The notes beneath the pieces were generated by a model. The model saw only the letters and a program-made list of their open reading frames with translations. It had not been told where the DNA came from and ran no database searches. The position numbers and the translations under genes were made by a program. A stretch of 64,000 nucleotides of DNA from Limisphaerales bacterium (GTDB lineage: Bacteria > Verrucomicrobiota > Verrucomicrobiia > Limisphaerales > SXTU01). Positions 17,351 through 24,858 of the stretch are shown here, one piece after another (positions within the stretch are counted from its first letter, which is position 1; the number at the start of each line of letters is the position of its first letter). The DNA lies in contig WRPG01000012.1 of assembly GCA_009773355.1 (NCBI GenBank), forward strand, positions 56,810 to 120,809. Direction: 5' to 3'.

Positions 17351-18490
17351 TCAGGGCAGCAGCCGGATGCAGGAGGGGCTGGGCACGGCGAGCGGTTCAC
17401 CCACGGACTTCAGGCCGCCCGTCGCCGCGTCAATGCGGAACACCGCGAGGTTGTTGCCCGGCATGTTGGCGCACAGGAGCAGCTCGCCGCCGCCGGTGAT
17501 CAGGAGGTTCTGCGGCCCCTTGCCGAGGCTTGGCTCGATCTCCAGCAGCGTCAGCCGCCCGTCCTCGCCGATGCGATACGCGGCGATGCTGTCGTGGCCC
17601 CGGTTCGTGCCGTAGAGGAAGCGGCCGTTGGGCGTGATCTTGAGATCGGCGCAATAGCTGCGGCCGGTGAAATCCACAGGCAGCGTCGAGATGGTCTCCC
17701 GTTCGGTCAGGGTGCCGGTCACGACCGCGTAATCGAACCGCGTGACCGAGTTCTTCAGCTCGTTGATGACGTAAACGTGCCGGCCGTTTGGGTGGAACGT
17801 GAGGTGGCGTGGCCCGGCGCCCGGCGGGGCCTTCGTGAACGGCGGCTGGTTGGGCGTGAGCTTCGCGGTGGCCGCGTCGAGGCGGTAGCTCAGGATTTGG
17901 TCAATGCCGAGATCGGCGGCCAGGGCGTAGCGGTTGTCCGGGCTGACCACGAACGAGTGCGCGTTCGGCCCTTTCTGCCGGGGCAGGTCCACGCTGGAGC
18001 CGGTGTGCTGGAAGAACGAGGCCGCCTCGCCGAGCGAGCCATCCGCACGGACCGGAAAGGACGCGACATTGCCGGTGGTGTAGTTGGCCACGAGCACGGT
18101 CCTGCCCGTGGCATCCACATCGAGATAACAGCTCGCGGTGCCGCGCGTGGACTGGCGGTTCAGCAATGTCATCCGGCCCGTGCGGCCTTCGAGGGCGTAG
18201 GCGGCGACCTGCTCCGGCTCCTTGCCACCGAACGTCTTGGCGTGGATCGAGTAGAGGAACCGCCGATCCCGCGACACGGCGATGAAGAAGGGATGCTCGA
18301 CACCGGTCGTCCGGTGCAGGGGCTTCAAACCGCCCGTGGCGGTCTGCAACTGGTAAGCGTTGATGGCCCCCTTGTCCCCGCCCGCGAACGACGTGACGAA
18401 GACCACGGGGGCCTCGGCGGCGGCGGTGGGTTTGATCAGCAGCGCGCCGACGGTGAGGAGCAGAAGGGAGCGGAGCAAGGGGTGGTTCAT
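17351..18490 (-). CDS. Secreted beta-propeller, lactonase (6-phosphogluconolactonase-like) family
   Basis: I start at the ATG at 18490 (MNHPLLRSLLLLTVGALL), which gives a proper signal peptide; 12 more in-frame residues upstream add nothing. The remaining ~350 residues form a seven-bladed propeller of the YbhE/Pgl lactonase family, with repeats such as HPFFIAVSRDRRFLY, GPNAHSFVVSPDNRYA, GPRHLTFHPNGRHVYV and ADLKITPNGRFLYGTNRG. Cytoplasmic members hydrolyse 6-phosphogluconolactone; because this one is exported, it more likely acts on another lactone or only binds. It converges with the translation cluster. Confidence 0.85.
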   Translation of the reverse strand: MNHPLLRSLLLLTVGALLIKPTAAAEAPVVFVTSFAGGDKGAINAYQLQTATGGLKPLHRTTGVEHPFFIAVSRDRRFLYSIHAKTFGGKEPEQVAAYALEGRTGRMTLLNRQSTRGTASCYLDVDATGRTVLVANYTTGNVASFPVRADGSLGEAASFFQHTGSSVDLPRQKGPNAHSFVVSPDNRYALAADLGIDQILSYRLDAATAKLTPNQPPFTKAPPGAGPRHLTFHPNGRHVYVINELKNSVTRFDYAVVTGTLTERETISTLPVDFTGRSYCADLKITPNGRFLYGTNRGHDSIAAYRIGEDGRLTLLEIEPSLGKGPQNLLITGGGELLLCANMPGNNLAVFRIDAATGGLKSVGEPLAVPSPSCIRLLP

Positions 18491-18772
18491 GGCGAGTTCG
18501 GAGTGAAATCTATGACTGCCGGTCAACGATGCCGGCGTGAACGGGGCCTTTGACGCACCGAGCCGGCCAAAACTTGGCTCAAACCGCGTCGCCCATTTTC
18601 AAGGGGCCTGCCCAAGCTCTCGGCGGCCCAGACCCGAGGCGCGTTTGCTTGCTGCCAGCCGTTCGGGTTCACAAGGCGGAATTGTCCCCCGAGCTTTTGG
18701 GCGGTGCGGCGATGACAGGCCGCGCCGCAATTCGTTGAAGACAAGTGCCGTCGCCGAATCCAATCTCTCCCG

Positions 18773-20437
18773 ATGACCATAGCCGACATGCTCACGCGCA
18801 AGGGGCTGCTCACCACCGAGCAGCTCGCGGAGGCGCAAAGCCACACGCAGGCCGAGGGGCTGCGGCTGGACCGCGCCGTGGTGCAGAAGGGCTGGCTCAC
18901 GGAGCGGCAGTTGCTGGAAGTCTTCGGTGAGCAGTTGCACCTGCCGGTCGTCACGCTGGAGGACCGCGCGTTTGATGGTGAGCTGCTCCGGTCGTTGCCG
19001 GCGCGCGTGGTCTATCGCCAGCGGCTCGTGCCGGTCGGGCGCGTGGATGGCTTGTTGCAGGTGGCGACGAGCGATCCGTTTGATCTCTACGCCTTCGACG
19101 ACTTGCGCCTGCTCACCGGGCTGAACATCCAGCCCGTGCTCGCCACGCGCGAGGAGATCGAGAAGGTCATCAAGACCCATTACGGCCTCGGCGGCGACAC
19201 GCTCGATGAAATGGTCGGCGAAGACGATGCGCCCGCCGCCCTGGTTGAGGGCAGCGAGGACCTGCTCGAAGCCGCGCAGGAGGCCAGCGTCATCAAGCTC
19301 GTCAACGAGATCATCCTCGAAGCCGTGAACGAGCGGGCGAGTGACATTCATGTCGAGCCTTACGAGCACCACATGGCCATCCGCTACCGCATTGACGGCG
19401 TGTTGCAGGATGCGCCGGTGCCACCGCAGATGCACCGTTTCGCCGCAGCGATCATCAGCCGCATCAAGATTCTCGCGAACCTCAACATCGCCGAGCGCCG
19501 CATCCCGCAGGACGGCCGCATCAAGTTCAACGTCGGCGGCCGGCAGATTGACGTGCGCGTCAGCGTCATCCCGATGCTCTTCGGCGAGGGCGTGGTGATG
19601 CGTCTGCTCGACAAGGCGAACGTCCTCTTCACCCTGCCGCAGCTCGGCATGGACGCCCACTCGTTCGAGCTGTTCAAGGGACTCATTGACCGGCCGCATG
19701 GCATCTTTCTCGTCACCGGCCCCACGGGCGCGGGCAAGACCACCACGCTCTACGCCGCGCTCAACGCCATCGTCGGCCCCGGCCTCAAGGTGCTCACGGT
19801 CGAGGACCCGGTGGAATACAACCTGACCGGGGTGAACCAGATTCCCGTCAACGCGGCGGTGGGCATGACCTTCGAGAAGGGCCTGCGCGCCATCCTGCGT
19901 CACGACCCGGACGTGGTGATGATTGGTGAAATCCGCGACCTCGAAACCGCCAGCGCCGCCATCCAGGCCGCGCTCACCGGCCACCTCGTCCTCTCGACGC
20001 TGCACACGAACGACGCCGCGTCCGCGCCGATGCGGCTCATTGACATGGGCGTCGAGCCGTTCCTCATCAGCAGCACGATGATCGGCTCGATGGCCCAGCG
20101 CCTCGTGCGCCGCATCTGCTCCAAGTGCAAGGCCGACTACGAACCGGACCGCGCCCACCTCCCGCGCGATCTCGAACTCGCGCCCGGCGACAAGCTCTGG
20201 CGCGGCACCGGCTGCCCGAACTGCCGCAACACCGGCTATCGCGGCCGCAGCGGCCTCTACGAACTCATGGTGATGAGCGACGCCCTCTCCGAGAAGATCA
20301 TCGAGCGCGCCCCGCAGCACCAGATCGTGTCTGTCGCCAAGCAAGGCGGTCTGCGCCTCCTGCGCGAGGATGGCTGGGACAAAGTCCGCCAAGGCATCAC
20401 GACACCGGATGAAGTGGTGATGTGCACGGCGGGGTGA
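18773..20437 (+). CDS. gspE: Type II secretion ATPase GspE
   Basis: The 554-residue cytoplasmic ATPase powers pseudopilus assembly. Residues 1-150 are the GspE/PilB N-terminal domain (GLLTTEQLAEAQ, LQVATSDPFDLYAFDDLR). The nucleotide-binding half has Walker A GPTGAGKTTT near 316-325, the Asp box TVEDPVEYNL, Walker B DPDVVMIGEIRD and the His box LTGHLVLSTLHTNDA. A zinc-binding pair, CSKC and CPNC, sits near 450 and 482, as in GspE and PilB. It opens the secretion operon; the 246 bp upstream hold no other gene and presumably the promoter, though I cannot point to one. Confidence 0.96.
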   Translation: MTIADMLTRKGLLTTEQLAEAQSHTQAEGLRLDRAVVQKGWLTERQLLEVFGEQLHLPVVTLEDRAFDGELLRSLPARVVYRQRLVPVGRVDGLLQVATSDPFDLYAFDDLRLLTGLNIQPVLATREEIEKVIKTHYGLGGDTLDEMVGEDDAPAALVEGSEDLLEAAQEASVIKLVNEIILEAVNERASDIHVEPYEHHMAIRYRIDGVLQDAPVPPQMHRFAAAIISRIKILANLNIAERRIPQDGRIKFNVGGRQIDVRVSVIPMLFGEGVVMRLLDKANVLFTLPQLGMDAHSFELFKGLIDRPHGIFLVTGPTGAGKTTTLYAALNAIVGPGLKVLTVEDPVEYNLTGVNQIPVNAAVGMTFEKGLRAILRHDPDVVMIGEIRDLETASAAIQAALTGHLVLSTLHTNDAASAPMRLIDMGVEPFLISSTMIGSMAQRLVRRICSKCKADYEPDRAHLPRDLELAPGDKLWRGTGCPNCRNTGYRGRSGLYELMVMSDALSEKIIERAPQHQIVSVAKQGGLRLLREDGWDKVRQGITTPDEVVMCTAG

Positions 20438-20440
20438 GCT

Positions 20441-21031
20441 ATGGCGAACACACCTCCACCGCCGCCAATCAATGAGCGCGACAGCGTTGCCTTGCTCAAG
20501 GATCTGTGCATCGCTCTTCGAGAGGTCGCGTGCGGTGATAGCAGCCTTCCAGACAACGAATACGTTGTGGACCGCATCAAAGCAGCCGTCCAAATCCATT
20601 TGGAGTTGCGGCGAAGAGCGGTTGACCCCAAGCCCAAGCTCGAACTGCTATCAGCCGAGACGAACTGGCGAATGGTGGAGTTGCTTAACGACTGTCACAA
20701 CTTTCCAAGGACAATCCCCTACGTTCGAGAAGGTGACGGACTACGCCGCGCCCTTCGATGCCAACTTTGCGCCAAGGCAGAGCGAAGCCCCGATTCAAAG
20801 CTCTTCTGGTTTTGCGACGATTGTATGCACCGATTGCTCGAATCCATCCGAACCAAGACACCGATTCCGGGCATCACTCTTTGTAGAACCTACAACCCAG
20901 AATGTCGGTGTGAGCACGCGGATAGCGAAACGGTTCTGGCGTGCGGCAGCTACCTCGACCAACTCTGGGGAAATTGTGAACGTTGTATTCGAGATGAAAT
21001 CGAGAGGAGGAAAGCGTGTTCTCCTGTCTGA
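20441..21031 (+). CDS. Cys-rich protein of unknown function inserted between gspE and gspF
   Basis: The 196-residue product is unrelated to any T2SS component I know. It starts 3 bp after the gspE stop, so translation is probably coupled. Paired cysteines (CQLCAK, CDDCMHRL, CRCEHAD, CERCIRDE) in the second half suggest one or two zinc sites. There is no signal peptide or membrane segment. The first 80 residues are helical and charged. Its base composition is AT-richer than gspE or gspF, with codons such as TCA, ACA and CGA more frequent, which suggests a later arrival in the operon. Confidence 0.7.
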   Translation: MANTPPPPPINERDSVALLKDLCIALREVACGDSSLPDNEYVVDRIKAAVQIHLELRRRAVDPKPKLELLSAETNWRMVELLNDCHNFPRTIPYVREGDGLRRALRCQLCAKAERSPDSKLFWFCDDCMHRLLESIRTKTPIPGITLCRTYNPECRCEHADSETVLACGSYLDQLWGNCERCIRDEIERRKACSPV

Positions 21032-21056
21032 ATGACATCAGGCTTCCACCGTTTCC

Positions 21057-22259
21057 ATGACCCAGTTCACCTACACCGCGATGACTGAGGCCGGGGAGCG
21101 CGTCTCTGGCGCGCTCGAAGCCGAGAGCGAGGCGGCGGCGATGCGGGCGTTGGAGGACAAGCGCCTCTTCCCCGTCACCGTGTCGGGCGGCGCTTCGGCG
21201 GACGGCGGCAAGCCCGCGAGGCGCAAGGTCCGCGCGCGCGACCTCGGGATGCTCTACGGCCAGCTCGCGGACCTGCTCGGCTCCGGCGTGCCGTTGCTGC
21301 GCGCGCTGGACTCGCTTATCCGCTCAACGCCCGCGCCAGCCGTCCGCGAGCTGCTCAAGGAAATCCGCGCCTCCGTCTCCGAAGGCAAGACGCTCACTGA
21401 CGCACTGCGGCCCTACCCGGAAGTTTTCCCCACGCTGCACATCGCGATGATTCAGGCGGGCGAGCGCGCGGCGTTCCTGGAGGACGTGCTGCGGAACCTG
21501 TCCGGCTTCCTCGAACGCTTCGAGGAACTGCGCAGCAAGGTGATGGGCGCGCTGATTTACCCGGCCTTGCTCACGGCGCTCGGCTCTCTCGTGATGGTCG
21601 GCGCGCTGGTGTTCTTCGTGCCGCGCTTCGAGCCGCTGCTGGCCGCCGCGAAGAAGCCGCTGCCCACGGAGATTCTCTTCGGCGCGAGCAAGCTGGTGCG
21701 CGGTTACTGGTGGCTGCTGCTGGCGGGCGGCGCGGGCGCGGGTTTCTTCCTCTGGCTGAATCTCCAGACCGAGGCCGCGCGGCGGAAGCTGGAAGCGTGG
21801 CAGTTGAAAATCCCCGTGGTCGGCGAGGCGCTGCGGCTGCTGGCCATCACGCGCTTCTGCCGCATCCTCGGCACGATGCTCGCCAACGGCGTGCCGCTGC
21901 TCACGGCGCTGAAGATCGCCCAGAACGCCACCGGCTCGACCCTCCTCGCCGAGCGCATCGCCGAGGCCACCGAGTCCGTGCGCGACGGCAAGCGCCTGTC
22001 CGAGCCGCTGGCGAAGGGCGGTTTCTTCCCCGACCAGATTCTCGCGATGATCGCCGTGGCCGAGGAATCCAACAAACTCGACAAGGTGCTGGTGCAAATC
22101 TCCGACACCGTCGAGCGCCGCACCAACCGCTCGGTGGACCAGGCGGTGCGGCTCATCGAGCCGTTGATTCTGTGCCTGGTGGCGGCGGGCATTGGCTTCC
22201 TCGCGCTGGGCCTGCTGCTGCCCATCTTCACCATGGCCAGCGCACTGGGGTCGAAGTAG
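21057..22259 (+). CDS. gspF: Type II secretion inner-membrane platform protein GspF
   Basis: The 400-residue product shows the two repeated T2SSF domains. The N-terminal ARDLGMLYGQLADLLGSGVP and later ARFCRILGTMLANGVP-like block (here ITRFCRILGTMLANGVP) mark the two copies. Three membrane segments follow the expected order: near 170 (LTALGSLVMVGALVFFVP), near 220 (WWLLLAGGAGAGFFLWLNL) and at the C-terminus (LILCLVAAGIGFLALGLLLP). GspF links GspE to the pseudopilus. The start at 21057 follows the inserted Cys-rich gene by 25 bp. Confidence 0.95.
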   Translation: MTQFTYTAMTEAGERVSGALEAESEAAAMRALEDKRLFPVTVSGGASADGGKPARRKVRARDLGMLYGQLADLLGSGVPLLRALDSLIRSTPAPAVRELLKEIRASVSEGKTLTDALRPYPEVFPTLHIAMIQAGERAAFLEDVLRNLSGFLERFEELRSKVMGALIYPALLTALGSLVMVGALVFFVPRFEPLLAAAKKPLPTEILFGASKLVRGYWWLLLAGGAGAGFFLWLNLQTEAARRKLEAWQLKIPVVGEALRLLAITRFCRILGTMLANGVPLLTALKIAQNATGSTLLAERIAEATESVRDGKRLSEPLAKGGFFPDQILAMIAVAEESNKLDKVLVQISDTVERRTNRSVDQAVRLIEPLILCLVAAGIGFLALGLLLPIFTMASALGSK

Positions 22260-22338
22260 GCGGGCGTCACAAAGATTTTTCGCCTTTGCCGGAGTTCCGT
22301 TGAATCTTACCCCAAGCATCCCGTCGCACTTTGGAGAC

Positions 22339-22860
22339 ATGAAGTTCAAAAACGCATTGGCAGTTCGTCGGTCGCCGCGTCGCGCGGCGGGATTCACGCT
22401 TATTGAAATCCTCCTCGTCATCGTCGTCATCCTGATGCTCGCGGGGGCGATGGTTGTGTTCGTCCTGCCGCAGCAGAAGGGCGCGGAGAAGAACACCACC
22501 AAGCTGATGCTCGCGCAGGTGGCCACCGCGCTGGACACCTACCGTCTCAACCTCGGCCATTATCCGACCGAGCAGGAGGGCGGCCTCGACGCGCTGACCA
22601 AGAAGCCGACCTTCGAGAACGAGCGCCTGGGCGAGAAGTGGCAGGGGCCGTATCTCAAGCCCGGCACGACGCTCGATGACCCGTGGGGCAACAAGCTTCG
22701 CTACGAGCCGGTCGCCGCCGGGGGCGACGCCGGCGAGGCCGCCAGCACCACCGCGCTGCCCTACAAGCTTTTCTCCGTCGGCCCCGACGGCCAGCCCGAC
22801 ACGGACGACGACATCAAGCACGGCGCGGAGCCGGCGGGCACGGAGAACACCGGACGTTGA
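22339..22860 (+). CDS. gspG: Major pseudopilin GspG
   Basis: I start at the ATG at 22339, preceded by GGAG at a suitable distance, instead of the longer frame that runs back into gspF. The 173-residue product has a basic leader ending RRAAG, cleaved before FTLIEILLVIVVILML with Glu at +5, the prepilin peptidase site. The globular part has the GspG signatures TYRLNLGHYPTEQEGGLDAL and DPWGNKLRYE, and a C-terminal acidic loop, GPDGQPDTDDDI, which binds calcium in GspG. An Ala/Gly/Thr-rich insertion near residue 135 is unusual. Confidence 0.95.
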   Translation: MKFKNALAVRRSPRRAAGFTLIEILLVIVVILMLAGAMVVFVLPQQKGAEKNTTKLMLAQVATALDTYRLNLGHYPTEQEGGLDALTKKPTFENERLGEKWQGPYLKPGTTLDDPWGNKLRYEPVAAGGDAGEAASTTALPYKLFSVGPDGQPDTDDDIKHGAEPAGTENTGR

Positions 22861-22865
22861 GCTTC

Positions 22866-23573
22866 ATGCGCGTCGCCCTTCACCAACCCCGCCGCCCCGG
22901 CTACACGCTCGTCGAGCTGCTGCTCGCGGTCGTGCTTGTGCTGGCGCTGCTTGGCGCGGTGGTCTTCAACTTCTCCTCCTTCAACCGCACCGCGCGGCTC
23001 GACGAGGGCGCGACGCAGGTCGAGGCGTTGTTCCGCTTCGCCCGGGCGCACGCGGCCAGCACCGGCAAGCAGGTGCGCATCCTTTTCCCCGAGGCCGAGT
23101 CCGGCGACAACGCGGAGCTGCTCGCGGCGGAAGCGCCCGGCGCGACCGTCCGCGTGACGAGCGAGCTGGACCCCATCGGCGCGCCCGGCGTCTTCACGGA
23201 CGTGCCGGCGGCGGCCAACTACGTGACGAGCATCAGCGACCTCGTGAGCATCCAGCAGGTGCAGGCCGGCGAGCCGGCGGCGGAAAACTCCGCCGAGTCC
23301 GTCGCGCCGCCGGCCGAGCCGGGCAGCGAGGCAGCTCCCGCAGCCGAGGCCCCGCGCAGCGCGTTTTCATCCGTGACGTTTTATCCCGACGGCACCGGCG
23401 ATTCCGTCGAGCTGCTGCTCGCCTCGCGCAGTGATGAGGACGCCCGCCGCTTCTCGGTGCGCGTCACCGGCATCACCGGTTCCATCCGCCGCCAGTTGCT
23501 CGCCGATCCCGCCGCCACCGAAACCGCGCCTCCCGCTCCGGCCACGGAGGCCGCTGCGGAGGCCGGGAAATGA
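22866..23573 (+). CDS. gspH: Minor pseudopilin GspH
   Basis: The 235-residue product begins 5 bp after gspG. The leader RRPG is cut before YTLVELLLAVVLVLALLGAVV, with Glu at +5. The rest has EALFRFARAHAASTGKQVRI, typical of GspH, then a long Ala/Pro/Glu-rich stretch (about residues 135-170) that makes it longer than usual, and an ending SVTFYPDGTGDSVELLLAS that corresponds to the family's final strands. The last ~25 residues are again Ala/Pro/Glu-rich. It overlaps gspI by 4 bp (ATGA). Confidence 0.85.
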   Translation: MRVALHQPRRPGYTLVELLLAVVLVLALLGAVVFNFSSFNRTARLDEGATQVEALFRFARAHAASTGKQVRILFPEAESGDNAELLAAEAPGATVRVTSELDPIGAPGVFTDVPAAANYVTSISDLVSIQQVQAGEPAAENSAESVAPPAEPGSEAAPAAEAPRSAFSSVTFYPDGTGDSVELLLASRSDEDARRFSVRVTGITGSIRRQLLADPAATETAPPAPATEAAAEAGK

Positions 23574-23992
23574 GGTTCAACCCGGCTCCGCCCGCTTCCC
23601 TGCGCCGGGGAACCGCCCTGCTCGAAGTCCTCCTCGCCCTGGCGCTGTTCGTCGTTGCCGCCGCCATCGTCACCAGCGGCATGAGCGCCTCGACGGACAA
23701 TCTCGACCGGCAACGGCGCAACACCCACGCGGCCAACCTCGCCGCCACCGTGCTCGCGGAAATCCAACTCGGCATCCGCTCCACCGCCGAGGCGGGCGAG
23801 CAGCCGTTCGCCGCGCCGTTTGACAAGTGGACGGCCGAACTCGTCGTGACCCCGACCGAGACCGAAGCCGGCGAGGCCAGCGGCCTGCTGCGCGTGGAAG
23901 TCATCATCCGGCACCAGGAATCTGCGCTCGTGCGCCGCCTCGCGCAGGTCATCCGCGTGCCGGACACTTCGGCCCGCACCGCCGCCTTCTGA
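23570..23992 (+). CDS. gspI: Minor pseudopilin GspI
   Basis: The 140-residue product has a leader ending LRRG, cut before TALLEVLLALALFVVAAAIV, with Glu at +5. The following RNTHAANLAATVLAEIQLG matches the GspI helix containing the conserved Ala-x-x-Leu-Ala pattern. Its length is normal for GspI. GspI forms the tip complex of the pseudopilus with GspJ and GspK, whose genes follow directly; the gap to gspJ is only 2 bp. Confidence 0.85.
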   Translation: MRFNPAPPASLRRGTALLEVLLALALFVVAAAIVTSGMSASTDNLDRQRRNTHAANLAATVLAEIQLGIRSTAEAGEQPFAAPFDKWTAELVVTPTETEAGEASGLLRVEVIIRHQESALVRRLAQVIRVPDTSARTAAF

Positions 23993-23994
23993 CC

Positions 23995-24858
23995 ATGCGC
24001 CTGCCCTGCCAACCTGGTAGCAGCCGACGTGAGGAGGCTCTGACTTCCCATTCCGCATTCCGCGTTCCGCGTTCCGCGTTTGAACAGAGCCTCCTCACGT
24101 CGGCTGCTACGAGGACAGTTCGTCATTCCTCCTGCGCCTTCACCCTCCTCGAAGTCGTCCTCGCCATCATCATCGCCATCGCGATTCTCGTTGTCGCGCT
24201 CGCCTTCCATCACCAAGCCACGACCCTGCGCGCCAATCTCCTCGATGAGTCCGAGCGGCTCGCCGCCGTGCGCCAAATCATGGACCGCCTCGCCGCCGAC
24301 CTGCGCGTCGCGCCCGTCCACAACCACGTTGGCTTCACCGGCGACTCCAACTCGCTGCGGTTCGTCACCACGCGCCTGCCGCTGGCCGCCGCCGGCTTCG
24401 ACTCCGACCTGCGCCGCGTGACCTATCGCGCCCTTTTCTCCGGCGACACCACGAACCTCACCATCAGCGGCCTCACGCGCCTCGACGAGCCGGCGGTGGA
24501 GCTGATTCCGTCGCCGCTCGCGCCCGCCACCGCGCCCGCGTCGGAGCCGGTGGGCGACGCCGCCGAGGAACTGGCCGCCGGCGTCACCAACACCACCGCG
24601 TCCGTGACCGGAACCGCCGAGCCGCTGACGCAGGCGATTCGTTTTCTCAACTTCCGTTTCTGGGACGGCACCGCCTGGACCGATTCGTGGAGCGGCGTGG
24701 CCCCGCCGCCCGGCGTGGAAATCAGCCTCGGCTTCGAGCCGCTGCCGGCCGAGACCACGCCCGACCTGTATCCCGGCGAAGTCTTCCGCCGCGTCATCTT
24801 CCTCCCCGCCGGCCAGCCCAAGCCGGCGGAAATGAACTTGGTGGCCAGCCGACCATGA
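23995..24858 (+). CDS. gspJ: Minor pseudopilin GspJ with palindromic-repeat-derived leader
   Basis: The 287-residue product has the prepilin core AFTLLEVVLAIIIAIAILVV with Glu at +5, then RQIMDRLAADLRVA and FLNFRFWDGTAWTDSW, typical of GspJ. The leader is far too long: residues about 8-39 (GSSRREEALT to LLTSAATR) are encoded by a palindromic element whose perfect 24-bp arms lie at 24017-24040 and 24087-24110. Without it, a leader of about 15-20 residues would remain. If translation really starts at 23995, the prepilin peptidase must cope with a leader near 48 residues. No closer start codon gives a convincing alternative. Confidence 0.85.
   Translation: MRLPCQPGSSRREEALTSHSAFRVPRSAFEQSLLTSAATRTVRHSSCAFTLLEVVLAIIIAIAILVVALAFHHQATTLRANLLDESERLAAVRQIMDRLAADLRVAPVHNHVGFTGDSNSLRFVTTRLPLAAAGFDSDLRRVTYRALFSGDTTNLTISGLTRLDEPAVELIPSPLAPATAPASEPVGDAAEELAAGVTNTTASVTGTAEPLTQAIRFLNFRFWDGTAWTDSWSGVAPPPGVEISLGFEPLPAETTPDLYPGEVFRRVIFLPAGQPKPAEMNLVASRP
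24017..24110. repeat. Palindromic element within the gspJ leader region
   Basis: Arms of 24 bp (24017-24040 and 24087-24110) are exact reverse complements, for example GTAGCAGCCGACGTGAGGAG against its mirror CTCCTCACGTCGGCTGCTAC. The 46-base spacer contains short TTCCGCA/GTTCCGC repeats. The whole element is read through in frame as part of gspJ. Confidence 0.9.
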
